From Bacteroidales bacterium (lineage in GTDB: Bacteria > Bacteroidota > Bacteroidia > Bacteroidales > JAFGXI01): a DNA stretch of 64,000 nucleotides. Location of the stretch: contig JAFGXI010000002.1 in NCBI GenBank assembly GCA_016936665.1, forward strand, positions 310,001-374,000, read 5' to 3'. Both the position numbers and the translations under genes were made by a program. How positions within the stretch are numbered: the first letter of the stretch is position 1; every line of letters begins with the position of its first letter. The notes beneath the pieces were generated by a model. It made no database searches. It was not told where the DNA came from and saw nothing but the letters and a program-made list of their open reading frames with translations. Positions 25,494 through 33,939 of the stretch are shown piece after piece.

Positions 25494-28400
25494 TTATTTG
25501 CTACTTTGTTTCTTCAACTGATAGCGTTCCAGAATTTTTAGTAGCTCATCTTTTCTTATGGGTTTTGTTAAAAAGTTATTCATCCCAGAAGTGATGCAAA
25601 TCTCTCGATCTTTTACTGTAGCATTAGCTGTCATGGCAATTATTGGAACGTTATTCCCGTTTGATCTAATAAGCTCTGTAGCTTCTAATCCATTCATCAC
25701 AGGCATTTGAACGTCCATTAAAACTATATCATAAGAGTTTTTTGAAACTAAATCGACGGCTATTTCTCCGTTTTCTGCTATCTCAACGGTACATCCCAAC
25801 TGATTAAGTAATTTTTGTCCAACTTTCTGATTGAATACATTGTCTTCGACAACTAAAATCTTAAGATGAAATAGGATGTTATCTTGTAAAATGTTTACCT
25901 CTTTCTTTTGCTCAATATTCTGCTCGAATAACCAATTCAGATTTTTATATAAATCTGAATATATAAGCGGTTTATACATAACAAGCTTAATATTTTGTTT
26001 AGGTAAATTTTCCGAAGTAACTTTTAAATAGCTAAATAATACTACCTTAGTTTGAATAGGAATATTATCGATTAATTGGTAAATATCTTCTTTAGAAAAA
26101 TTTAAATCTAATAAAACACACTGATGAGTAGACGATAATGCTGGAATATTTTCTTTTTTTATACCTCTATAAATCTTGCAATTAATCTGATGTTTTTTTA
26201 ACTCGTTGTGCATGATTTCTGCACTGATTCGATTATTCGTAAAATAAGCCATATCCGGCAAATTGCGAAAATCTTCTAATTGTTTATGTTTAAAACCTTC
26301 TGCTTTAATGAAAAATTTAAAAACACTTCCTATATTTTGATTTTCGCAATTTGGATTAGGGCTTATAACTTTAATCTCCCCCCCCATTTTTTCTACAAAT
26401 TTTCTCGAAATTGTAGTCCCTAAACCTGTTCCTCCATACTTTCTGGTTGTTGAGGAATCGGCCTGAGAAAATGCTTCAAATATAGATTCTAATCGGTCTT
26501 TTGGAATACCTATCCCAGAATCTTCAACTTTAAAATTAATGATGTAATCGTTTTCTAAAATTCTATCGAGTGTTACATTTATAAAAATTTCCCCTTGCTT
26601 TGTAAACTTAAACGCATTACCTACTAAATTGACTAACACTTGATTAAGTTTTGCTTTGTCTGAAACGATTACATCTGGAACATCACTACCTATGGAATAC
26701 AGCAACTCTATATTCTTTTCTTTCGCTTTATACGAAAACTGTTTAATAATTTGTTCAATAAGTTCAAGTAAGTTAAACTCAATAAGCTCAAGCTCAATTT
26801 TGTTAGCTTCAATCTTAGAAAAATCTAAGATATCGTTGATTATACTTAAAAGATTCTCTCCCGATGTTTGAATTATAGAAAAGATTTGCTTTTGTTCTTC
26901 TGTAAGTTCAATATTTTTTAAAATCTCAACAGAACCAATAATTCCGTTTAAAGGAGTACGTAATTCGTGACTCATATTAGCTAAAAAATTAGATTTAGCT
27001 TCGTTAGCTTCTTTTTCTTTTTGTCGACTTGCTTTTTGAGCAGAAATATCCATAAATGCTTCTAGCAATACATCCTCATCGTTTATTTTAAGCGGAATAG
27101 CACTTTTTAAGACTGATATTTCCCCATTTTTTGCTTTCATGGAACGTTCTTGCAAACTGTATTCTTTCATTCCTAAATCAAAAATTGGGCATTTACCTTT
27201 TTCTGTTTTTGTTATACAATTATGACATACATTATTAATTATATGTTTGTTAGCTTCTTCAATATTATTGTATTGTAGAATTTTTGAAGCCTCATTGTTA
27301 ATAGAAAGAACTTGTTTTTTATTGTTTAAAATGATAATGCCAACTGGCAGATGATTAATAATTCGTTCTAAAGATTGAGAAGTTTCTTTAAGCGAATTTC
27401 TTAAATTCTTCTTTTCTGTAATGTTGACTTTTACAGCCACAAATTTTATTATTTCTCCATTGTTGTCTTTTAAAGGAGCAATAACAGCTTGTTCCCAATA
27501 AATCAGACCGCTTTTTGTTTTATTGCAAAACTCACCATTCCATGTTTTGCCAGATTTTATGGTGCTCCATAAGCTTTTATAAAAAGATTGAGGTAAGATT
27601 CCTGTTTTTAATACTCTAGGATTCTGTCCAATTGCTTCTTCCCTCGTGTAACCTGTCTGTTCTGTAAAATAGGTGTTGACATATTCGATGTTTCCATCAG
27701 GATCGGTTAAAACAAACGACACAGGACTTTCTTCAATAGCCTGTTTTAAAATGTTGGCTTGCTGATAATTACTTTCATAATCTGCCAGTAACTGTTTAAT
27801 GTTTTTATATGATTTATAACCGTATAAAATCACTAAAAGAACGACAATAAATAAAATTATATTTTTAAACTTTAAAAATAAATTGATATTGTTTATCGAT
27901 TGGGTTCTTTTTTCCGAAAGAGTCGTGTAAACATTATAAGATACGGTGTTACCAAGCTCTGTAAGACGATTGAAATATGATTCGGCTTGTTTGGTAAATA
28001 TTTCGAACTTAGGACCTTTGTTTTTAGCATAGTTAAATCCATAATTTTGGAGTGTATTATTCAGAGAATCAAGTTGTATAAGCAAAGCATTGATGTGAGC
28101 TAAGGAATAACACTTACATTCTTCGCTATTTTTATAATTTATTGTTTTTAAAACTTGATCTTGTTCACTTTCGTTTACTTTAATGTAATATTCGTATTTT
28201 CCACCAAACTGAACTGTTTTCGATATGTTTGCAATTCGCTGAATGGAGAGTTTGTTTCTTAAGTATATTTGATCGAACTCTTTCTGAAAACGTACCTTTT
28301 GAAAATCGTTATAGCCAAGTTCTAATCCTTGAATTTCGACAAGCATTAGGCTAATTAATTCTTGTTTTTGATAAGTATTATCGATAATGGCATTAATATC

Positions 28401-28532
28401 ACCGATTTTCTTTTTTTCAAAGAAATATCCGGACAGAAAAAGCGATATCATGCTGAATATAAATATTATAAACAGCAATGTTAAGTCTTTAATTATTTTA
28501 AAATATATAGTATTGAAATGCTTATGTTTCAT
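25494..28532 (-). CDS. Hybrid sensor histidine kinase/response regulator with two PAS domains
   Basis: Membrane protein of 1012 residues. Order: TM1 about 15-36; extracytoplasmic helical sensor about 37-223 carrying C139 and C141; TM2 about 224-241; PAS1 about 260-375; PAS2 about 385-500 with a cysteine cluster C436, C439, C448; HisKA with H522 in NMSHELRTPLNG; HATPase about 630-755 (GTGLGTTISRKFVEKMGGE); a degenerate receiver-like segment about 765-870 without a clear phospho-acceptor; and a true receiver with D940 in DIVLMDVQMPVMNG. No HPt or DNA-binding output, so a separate partner must finish the relay. Its ATG overlaps the stop of the upstream lipoprotein gene by one base, so that lipoprotein is the likely input subunit. 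Confidence 0.92.
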   Translation of the reverse strand: MKHKHFNTIYFKIIKDLTLLFIIFIFSMISLFLSGYFFEKKKIGDINAIIDNTYQKQELISLMLVEIQGLELGYNDFQKVRFQKEFDQIYLRNKLSIQRIANISKTVQFGGKYEYYIKVNESEQDQVLKTINYKNSEECKCYSLAHINALLIQLDSLNNTLQNYGFNYAKNKGPKFEIFTKQAESYFNRLTELGNTVSYNVYTTLSEKRTQSINNINLFLKFKNIILFIVVLLVILYGYKSYKNIKQLLADYESNYQQANILKQAIEESPVSFVLTDPDGNIEYVNTYFTEQTGYTREEAIGQNPRVLKTGILPQSFYKSLWSTIKSGKTWNGEFCNKTKSGLIYWEQAVIAPLKDNNGEIIKFVAVKVNITEKKNLRNSLKETSQSLERIINHLPVGIIILNNKKQVLSINNEASKILQYNNIEEANKHIINNVCHNCITKTEKGKCPIFDLGMKEYSLQERSMKAKNGEISVLKSAIPLKINDEDVLLEAFMDISAQKASRQKEKEANEAKSNFLANMSHELRTPLNGIIGSVEILKNIELTEEQKQIFSIIQTSGENLLSIINDILDFSKIEANKIELELIEFNLLELIEQIIKQFSYKAKEKNIELLYSIGSDVPDVIVSDKAKLNQVLVNLVGNAFKFTKQGEIFINVTLDRILENDYIINFKVEDSGIGIPKDRLESIFEAFSQADSSTTRKYGGTGLGTTISRKFVEKMGGEIKVISPNPNCENQNIGSVFKFFIKAEGFKHKQLEDFRNLPDMAYFTNNRISAEIMHNELKKHQINCKIYRGIKKENIPALSSTHQCVLLDLNFSKEDIYQLIDNIPIQTKVVLFSYLKVTSENLPKQNIKLVMYKPLIYSDLYKNLNWLFEQNIEQKKEVNILQDNILFHLKILVVEDNVFNQKVGQKLLNQLGCTVEIAENGEIAVDLVSKNSYDIVLMDVQMPVMNGLEATELIRSNGNNVPIIAMTANATVKDREICITSGMNNFLTKPIRKDELLKILERYQLKKQSSK

Positions 28533-29293
28533 TAAAATCCGTATTTGTTAAAAGTTGCTTTTCCTTGTTCGGAAGTCACTTTTTTGTAAAACTTCAAACT
28601 AAGCTCTTTGTTTTTCGAATAACTCAGTAAACTTACTATAAGAGGGGTTTTGTCGGAGTATTGCCTATCGATGTCGATAACATCTAAATAATCCTTGTTT
28701 TCGTCCCAATACTTTATTGCTTTCCAATTAATTGCAACGTCTGCCTCGTCGTTTATTAACATTTTTGTTAAGTCTTTAGAATCTGTTGTTATTTTAACAG
28801 CATTCAAAATAAAATCTTCGTAATTTCCATACCGAGATAAAACTTTAAAGGCTTCTTTACCTATGCTTCCACTGTTTTTATTGCTGAAAACAGCTCTTAT
28901 TTCCGGATTTAACAAATCCATTAAGTAATTAATATTCTTAGGATTGTCTTTTCTCACCATAAGTACAGCTTCATTATAACCTACTGTTGTTGTATCCACA
29001 AATTTTAATGAAGTAGTATCGCTATAATATCTGGCAGAGCCTGGTAGAAATATATCGCCGTTTTTAGTCTGGAGAATGGTTTCTAGTAAAATTCCTGTAC
29101 CTCCTTTTATAATGCTTATCTTGCAATGCTCTTCTAGCTCAAACTGTTTTGCTAGTTCACTCATAGGTTGCACCATAGTTACCCCACAATATACTAATAA
29201 CTCCTTTTGTTCTTGCTGCTTAGAATTACAAGAAAAAATTAACAAAAAAACAATCAATAAATTTGTTAAAATAGGAAATGTATATCTTTGCAT
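28532..29293 (-). CDS. ModA-like solute-binding lipoprotein paired with the histidine kinase
   Basis: Protein of 253 residues with a lipoprotein signal (lipobox LIFSC, Cys22) and the type II periplasmic-binding fold of molybdate-type binding proteins: ELLVYCGVTMVQPMSELAKQ, a glycine-rich KGGTGILLETI, GDIFLPGSARYYSD and ADVAINWKAIKYW, all at ModA-like spacing. No permease or ATPase gene is near. Instead its stop is fused by one base to a hybrid sensor kinase, so it most likely acts as the ligand-binding receptor of the kinase rather than in transport (inference, compare TorT-TorS and AioX-AioS). The ligand could be an oxyanion; binding residues cannot be assigned with confidence. Confidence 0.8.
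   Translation of the reverse strand: MQRYTFPILTNLLIVFLLIFSCNSKQQEQKELLVYCGVTMVQPMSELAKQFELEEHCKISIIKGGTGILLETILQTKNGDIFLPGSARYYSDTTSLKFVDTTTVGYNEAVLMVRKDNPKNINYLMDLLNPEIRAVFSNKNSGSIGKEAFKVLSRYGNYEDFILNAVKITTDSKDLTKMLINDEADVAINWKAIKYWDENKDYLDVIDIDRQYSDKTPLIVSLLSYSKNKELSLKFYKKVTSEQGKATFNKYGF
29262..29290 (+). promoter_or_regulatory. Promoter of folP, inside the 5' end of the lipoprotein gene
   Basis: TTTG (29262-29265), 17 bases, TATCTTTG (29283-29290). Transcription would start near 29297, just past the divergent lipoprotein ATG at 29293, so the promoter lies wholly within the first codons of that gene. Confidence 0.65.
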
Positions 29294-29363
29294 CGATGTA
29301 AATATTAAACAACCAGAAATTCTTACGCAATTTTTAATTAAGAGTTTCTTTATAAAAAAAGAT

Positions 29364-30203
29364 TTGAAGTCGTACTTTATTAACTGTAAGGGTCAATTAT
29401 TAGATTTATCAATTCCTAAAGTAATGGGGATTTTAAATTATACTCCGGATTCATTTTCGGACGGAGGTCAATATAACTCTGTAAATAAAGCTATAGGCAA
29501 AATAGATCAAATGTTGAATGATGGTGCAGATATTATAGATATTGGGGCTGTTTCTTCAAGACCAGGTGCAAAACTTTTAACGAGCGAACAAGAAATTCAT
29601 AGATTAAAACCTTTACTCTGCGAACTTAATATAAATTTCAAAAACGCTTTATTTTCATTAGATACATATAGTTCTGAAGTTGCAGAATGGGCTGTTAATG
29701 AATATCCAATTTCAATTATTAACGATATTTCTGCAGGAAATCTCGATCAAAATATGTTTTCTACCATTTCTAAGTTGCAAGTACCTTACATTATAATGCA
29801 TATGCTGGGTTCACCGCAAACAATGCAAATTAAGCCAACATATAAAGATATTACTATCGAAATTATTAAAGATTTAGCAAAAAAAGTAAGTCTTTTAAAA
29901 CAATTACATGTTCACGATATTATCATCGACCCGGGATTTGGTTTTGGTAAAACAATAGAACATAATTATCAATTACTGAATGAAATTGTTTCCTTTAATA
30001 TCTTTGATCTTCCTTTGCTGGTTGGCCTATCAAAAAAATCGATGATTCAGAAGGTTTTAAATACAAACCCCGAAAATTCTCAGAATGGCACAAGTATTTT
30101 AAACGCTTTTGCTTTAACCAAAGGAGCTAACATTATACGAGTCCACAATGTGAGAGAAGCTAAAGAAGCCGTTTTACTTTTTCAAGCTTTATCGAACAAT
30201 TAG
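29364..30203 (+). CDS. folP: Dihydropteroate synthase
   Basis: Folate enzyme of 279 residues joining dihydropterin pyrophosphate with p-aminobenzoate. Signatures are KVMGILNYTPDSFSDGGQY, GADIIDIGAVSSRPGA, SIINDISAG, YIIMHMLGSPQTMQ, IIIDPGFGFGKTIEHNYQLL and GLSKKSMIQKVL. The frame is open from 29076, but upstream residues are antisense to the lipoprotein gene and lie before the promoter. The TTG at 29364 gives MKSYFINCKGQLLDLS, the normal family start; there is no in-frame ATG nearby. A weak hairpin (AGAATTTT/AAAATTCT, 30211-30232) follows the stop. Confidence 0.93.
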   Translation: MKSYFINCKGQLLDLSIPKVMGILNYTPDSFSDGGQYNSVNKAIGKIDQMLNDGADIIDIGAVSSRPGAKLLTSEQEIHRLKPLLCELNINFKNALFSLDTYSSEVAEWAVNEYPISIINDISAGNLDQNMFSTISKLQVPYIIMHMLGSPQTMQIKPTYKDITIEIIKDLAKKVSLLKQLHVHDIIIDPGFGFGKTIEHNYQLLNEIVSFNIFDLPLLVGLSKKSMIQKVLNTNPENSQNGTSILNAFALTKGANIIRVHNVREAKEAVLLFQALSNN

Positions 30204-30296
30204 TAAGAAAAGAATTTTCATCACAAAATTCTAAACATCTATATAACTAAATAGGTATCAATACGTATCTAGCATGATTCAAAGCCTAGATGCACT

Positions 30297-30310
30297 ATGA
30301 TAATTATCAT
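30297..30310. promoter_or_regulatory. Perfect palindrome upstream of hydC (first)
   Basis: ATGATAATTATCAT is fully self-complementary over 14 bases, about 80 bases upstream of hydC. It resembles a compressed Fur-type box (TGATAAT/ATTATCA) but is too short for a full site. Confidence 0.35.
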
Positions 30311-30331
30311 CTTTAAAGCCTACAAAAATCA

Positions 30332-30348
30332 TAAAACATAGTGTTTTA
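30332..30348. promoter_or_regulatory. Inverted repeat upstream of hydC (second), operator candidate
   Basis: TAAAACA-TAG-TGTTTTA is a perfect 7-3-7 inverted repeat. It ends seven bases before TACTTTTA (30355-30362), a one-mismatch -7 box, so a bound protein would sit over the -33 region of the hydrogenase promoter. Confidence 0.45.
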
Positions 30349-30365
30349 CGGCCATACTTTTACTT

Positions 30366-30390
30366 CATAATTAATAACGCTATAATTATG
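30366..30390. promoter_or_regulatory. Inverted repeat covering the hydC start codon
   Basis: CATAATTA (30366-30373), nine bases, TAATTATG (30383-30390). The right arm includes the hydC ATG, so the repeat could be a third operator or an RNA hairpin hiding the start codon. Confidence 0.35.
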
Positions 30391-30858
30391 CTTGAAATTT
30401 CTGAAATAATACAAGAAAAAGTTGCAGAACATGGTAGAGAGCGAAAAGCGCTTCTCCCAATTTTGCAAAGCATTGTCAACTTAAAAAACTATATCGCCGA
30501 TAAAGATATGGTTCAAATTGCAGAAGCTTTAGATATATCTGCAGCTGATGTATATGGTACTGCATCTTTTTATTCGTTTTTAGAAACAGAAGAAAAAGGT
30601 AAATATGTCATTCGAGTTTGCAAATCGATTACTTGTGAGATGAAGGGTAAGCACTGTGTTCTAAAAGCATTGGAAGATACCTTGAAAGTTAAACTTGGAG
30701 AAACAACGCACGATGGATTGTTTTCATTAGAGCAAGCCAATTGTTTAGGGTTATGCGATGTTGGTCCGGCAATGCTCATCAACGAACAGCCATACACTAA
30801 ACTTACTCCTGATAGTGTACATGAGATTATAACTGAATACAGAAACAAAGTAAAGTAA
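30388..30858 (+). CDS. hydC: NADH-linked [FeFe]-hydrogenase subunit HydC (NuoE-like)
   Basis: Thioredoxin-fold [2Fe-2S] protein of 156 residues related to the 24-kDa subunit NuoE of complex I. Cluster ligands are visible as C-x4-C in VCKSITCEMKG and C-x3-C in NCLGLCDVGP. The N-terminal helix bundle includes VQIAEALDISAADVYGTASFYSFL, typical of NuoE. In HydABC hydrogenases this subunit relays electrons together with the NAD-binding HydB. It is first in an operon hydC-hydB-hydA with five- and 32-base gaps. Inverted repeats lie directly upstream. Confidence 0.92.
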   Translation: MLEISEIIQEKVAEHGRERKALLPILQSIVNLKNYIADKDMVQIAEALDISAADVYGTASFYSFLETEEKGKYVIRVCKSITCEMKGKHCVLKALEDTLKVKLGETTHDGLFSLEQANCLGLCDVGPAMLINEQPYTKLTPDSVHEIITEYRNKVK

Positions 30859-30863
30859 ACACC

Positions 30864-32027
30864 ATGGCAAACAATCAATTAAAAAGAGTAGATATCATTT
30901 TTAGCCCTTATTCTGTAGCTCCATACGAGATTTTGAGGTTAACAATGCATAAAGAAAAGTCGGATGTAATAAACGAGCTAATAGAGTCTGGTTTAAGAGG
31001 TCGTGGTGGAGCAGGATTTCCAACAGGATTAAAATGGAAATATTTAGCGGCTGAACAAGATTCGGAAAAATACATTATTTGTAATGCTGACGAAGGCGAA
31101 CCTGGGACTTTTAAAGACAGGAAACTACTTGTCGAAGTCCCTAGAAAAGTTTTTTCTGGTATGGCAATCGCAGCTTATGTAACTGGTGCGAAAATAGGTT
31201 TTTTATATCTAAGAAGAGAGTATCGAAATTTAATTCCTCAATTAAATAAGGAGTTAGATATTTTCAACGAAAGTGCAAAAAAATTCGGATTAGATTTTAA
31301 AATTTCAATTTTTAGTGGTTCTGGTGCCTATGTTTGCGGTGAGGAAACAGCATTAATAGAATCGATGGAAGGAAAAAGAGGCGAGCCTCGTAATAAACCT
31401 CCATTTCCAATTCAAAATGGATATTTAGGTAAGCCGACTTTAGTAAACAACGTTGAAACTTTTGCTTCTACATCGATGATTTGCAGAATTGGTGCCGATA
31501 AATACAAAGCCCTTGGAACCGACGATCAACATGGATCAAAATTATTTTCAATATCGGGAGATTCGCCAAAAGAAGGGGTACACGAATTAGAACTTGGTAT
31601 GAAAATTTCTGACTTCGTTGAAGAGTTTGGCGATGGAGATACAAAAGCCGTACAAATTGGTGGAGTTGCTGGTTTTTGCATTCCTCGTAAACAGTTCGAA
31701 ACCTCAATTATTGGAGAAGGAAATACAACTGGTGGTGCAACCATGATTTTCAACAGTACACGCTCAATGTATAATGTACTTCATAACTACCTCGACTTTT
31801 TTGCCGAAGAATCTTGTGGACAATGCACGCCATGTAGAGTGGGAACTCAGCAGCTTTTAAAAGGTATTGAAGCTGTAAAAAGCGGAAAAAAACCAGCATC
31901 ATATTTAGATGATTTAATTAAGCTAAGTAAAACTATGCAAATTACTTCTAAATGTGGTCTTGGCCAATCAGTTACTAATTCATTTGCCTCTATTATCGAA
32001 AACTTTAGAGAAGAAATGATATACTAA
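30864..32027 (+). CDS. hydB: NADH-linked [FeFe]-hydrogenase flavin subunit HydB (short, NuoF-like)
   Basis: FMN- and NAD-binding subunit of 387 residues. Landmarks: glycine-rich GLRGRGGAGFPTGLKWKYL, CNADEGEPGTFKDR, GAYVCGEETALIESMEGKRG and the [4Fe-4S] site ESCGQCTPCRVGTQQ with the distant Cys in SKCGLGQSVTNS. It ends soon after this, and begins close to the flavin domain. Bifurcating HydB proteins are about 550-620 residues because of an N-terminal thioredoxin-like [2Fe-2S] domain and a C-terminal ferredoxin domain; both are missing here. The protein is therefore closer to NuoF, and the complex may be a simple NADH-dependent hydrogenase (inference). Confidence 0.92.
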   Translation: MANNQLKRVDIIFSPYSVAPYEILRLTMHKEKSDVINELIESGLRGRGGAGFPTGLKWKYLAAEQDSEKYIICNADEGEPGTFKDRKLLVEVPRKVFSGMAIAAYVTGAKIGFLYLRREYRNLIPQLNKELDIFNESAKKFGLDFKISIFSGSGAYVCGEETALIESMEGKRGEPRNKPPFPIQNGYLGKPTLVNNVETFASTSMICRIGADKYKALGTDDQHGSKLFSISGDSPKEGVHELELGMKISDFVEEFGDGDTKAVQIGGVAGFCIPRKQFETSIIGEGNTTGGATMIFNSTRSMYNVLHNYLDFFAEESCGQCTPCRVGTQQLLKGIEAVKSGKKPASYLDDLIKLSKTMQITSKCGLGQSVTNSFASIIENFREEMIY

Positions 32028-32059
32028 TTAATAAAGTGTAAAAATTTCAAAATCAAGTT

Positions 32060-33844
32060 ATGACTACAATAAAATTAAAAATAGACGGACACACCATAGA
32101 GGTAGAAAAAGGCACAACAATTTTAGAAGCTGCTAAAAAAATCAATGTAAAAATACCTACTTTATGTCACCACGAAGATTTATGCGTTGCTGGGAATTGC
32201 CGTGTTTGCGTGGTTGAAGTAAAAAACCGTCATCGTTTAGAAGCTTCTTGTGCAGTACCAGCCGAAGAAGGTATGGATATTTTAACCAACTCTGCTAAAG
32301 TAAGAAATGCAAGAAAAGACATCGTTTCTTTATTGGTATCGGAGCATAATACGCAATGTACAACCTGCTACAGAAATACCAATTGCGAATTGCAAGATTT
32401 AGCCGCAGAATACAATGTCGATGGCAATCGTTTTTTAAGTGTTCTAAAACCTAATTTGTCGATCGATAAATCTTCTTGGTCTATTGAAAAAGACGATAGC
32501 AAATGTATTCGTTGTCAACGTTGCGTAAGAACCTGTGCCGAATTACAGCACGTAAATGCACTTACAGCAGCTAACAAAGGACATGAAATGAAGATTGCTA
32601 CCTTCATGGATTTACCTTTCAACGAAGTGGTTTGTACCAATTGCGGACAGTGTGTTAATCGTTGTCCTACAGGAGCATTAACCGAAAGACGTTATTTCGA
32701 CCAAGTTTGGGAAGCGATAGGCGATCCTAACAAACATGTTGTAATGAACACCGCTCCTTCTGTTCGTGTTGCTTTAGGCGAAATGTTAGGCTACGAAGTA
32801 GGTACACGTGTTACCGGAAAAATGGTTACTGCTATGCGTAAAATGGGGGTCGATTCTGTATTAGATACCGATTTCACTGCCGATTTAACCATTATTGAAG
32901 AAGGTAACGAGTTATTAACACGACTAAAAAAAGTTGTGAAAGATGGCGATAAATCGATAAAACTTCCAATGATTACCTCTTGCTCTCCAGGATGGGTTAA
33001 ATTTATAGAACATATGTTTCCAAATCATTTAGGTCATTTGTCGACTTGTAAATCGCCTCAACAAATGTTCGGAGCCTTAGCAAAAACGTACTATGCTGAG
33101 AAAAAAGGAATCGATCCTAAAGATATCGTAAGTGTTGCAATAATGCCTTGTGCCGCTAAAAAGTACGAAGCTAATAGACCAGAGATGAATTCGAGCGGAT
33201 ACCGCGACATCGATGCCGGATTAACTACTCGAGAGTTTGGTTTAATGATTAAACAAGCGGGTTTAGATTTTAAAAATTTAGAAGATACTGCTTTCGATAG
33301 TATCATGGGCGAATCAACCGGTGCCGGAGTTATTTTTGGAGCAACCGGAGGCGTTATGGAAGCGGCTTTACGTACTGCTTATGCTGTTGTGACCGGTCGA
33401 AAAGTTCCTTTCGAAAACCTAAATATTACACCCGTTCGCGGTACAGACGGAATTAGAGCTGCCAGCATTAAAATTGAAGGTTGTTTACCCGAATGGAACT
33501 TTTTAGAAGGTGTAGAATTAAATGTAGCAGTAGCACACGGTCTTAAAAATGCTCGTGTAATAATGGACGAAATTGCAGCCGGAAAATCGAAATACCATTT
33601 TATTGAAATTATGGCATGCCCGGGCGGATGTATCGGTGGTGGTGGTCAACCTATTCCTACAAATGCAGAAATTCGTGCAAAACGAACCAAAGCTATTTAC
33701 GAAGAAGATATGGGTAAACCAATTCGTATGTCGCACGAAAATCCCGAAATCACTCAAATTTACGAAGAGTTTCTCGGTGAACCTTTAGGGCATAAATCTC
33801 ACGATTTACTGCATACTCATTATCAAAAACGACATAGACATTAA
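32060..33844 (+). CDS. hydA: [FeFe]-hydrogenase catalytic subunit HydA
   Basis: Catalytic subunit of 594 residues. N-terminal [2Fe-2S] ferredoxin domain (CHHEDLCVAGNCRVCVVEV, then SCAVP); His/Cys-ligated [4Fe-4S] site EHNTQCTTCYRNTNC; two [4Fe-4S] clusters (CIRCQRCVRTC and CTNCGQCVNRCPTG); then the H-cluster domain with L1 TSCSPGWVKFIE, L2 MPCAAKKYEANRPE and L3 MACPGGCIGGGGQP. All H-cluster cysteines are present, so an active enzyme is predicted. This domain set is that of the multimeric NAD(P)-linked group. It reduces protons (or oxidises hydrogen) in the cytosol, using NADH through HydBC, possibly with ferredoxin. Confidence 0.96.
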   Translation: MTTIKLKIDGHTIEVEKGTTILEAAKKINVKIPTLCHHEDLCVAGNCRVCVVEVKNRHRLEASCAVPAEEGMDILTNSAKVRNARKDIVSLLVSEHNTQCTTCYRNTNCELQDLAAEYNVDGNRFLSVLKPNLSIDKSSWSIEKDDSKCIRCQRCVRTCAELQHVNALTAANKGHEMKIATFMDLPFNEVVCTNCGQCVNRCPTGALTERRYFDQVWEAIGDPNKHVVMNTAPSVRVALGEMLGYEVGTRVTGKMVTAMRKMGVDSVLDTDFTADLTIIEEGNELLTRLKKVVKDGDKSIKLPMITSCSPGWVKFIEHMFPNHLGHLSTCKSPQQMFGALAKTYYAEKKGIDPKDIVSVAIMPCAAKKYEANRPEMNSSGYRDIDAGLTTREFGLMIKQAGLDFKNLEDTAFDSIMGESTGAGVIFGATGGVMEAALRTAYAVVTGRKVPFENLNITPVRGTDGIRAASIKIEGCLPEWNFLEGVELNVAVAHGLKNARVIMDEIAAGKSKYHFIEIMACPGGCIGGGGQPIPTNAEIRAKRTKAIYEEDMGKPIRMSHENPEITQIYEEFLGEPLGHKSHDLLHTHYQKRHRH

Positions 33845-33854
33845 TATTCAACAA

Positions 33855-33894
33855 CTTGGGAAGTTAGTTTCGACTAACTTCTCGAGTTATTTTA
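33855..33894 (+). terminator. UUCG-capped hairpin behind hydA
   Basis: CTTGGGAAGTTAGT (33855-33868), loop TTCG, ACTAACTTCTCGAG (33873-33886): 14 base pairs with two G-U pairs and the very stable UUCG tetraloop, then TTATTTTAAATT. It can end the hydCBA transcript, or only weaken read-through, because the T-tract is interrupted. Confidence 0.65.
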
Positions 33895-33903
33895 AATTAA
33901 ACA

Positions 33904-33916
33904 ACCACTTAGTGGT
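33904..33916. promoter_or_regulatory. Small palindrome before the TM1266-like gene
   Basis: ACCAC-TTA-GTGGT, 24 bases before the ATG at 33940. ATCTTTTG (33919-33926 region) follows as a one-mismatch -7 box. Together with the hairpin behind hydA this suggests a second transcription start for the regulator and maturation genes. Confidence 0.3.
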
Positions 33917-33939
33917 CCTAATCTTTTGAGTTTTGACTT

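Noticed and set aside
30210..30232. Hairpin AGAATTTT/AAAATTCT behind folP as a terminator
   Set aside because: The stem is only A-T rich with a single G-C pair at each end and has no T-tract behind it; mentioned under folP only.
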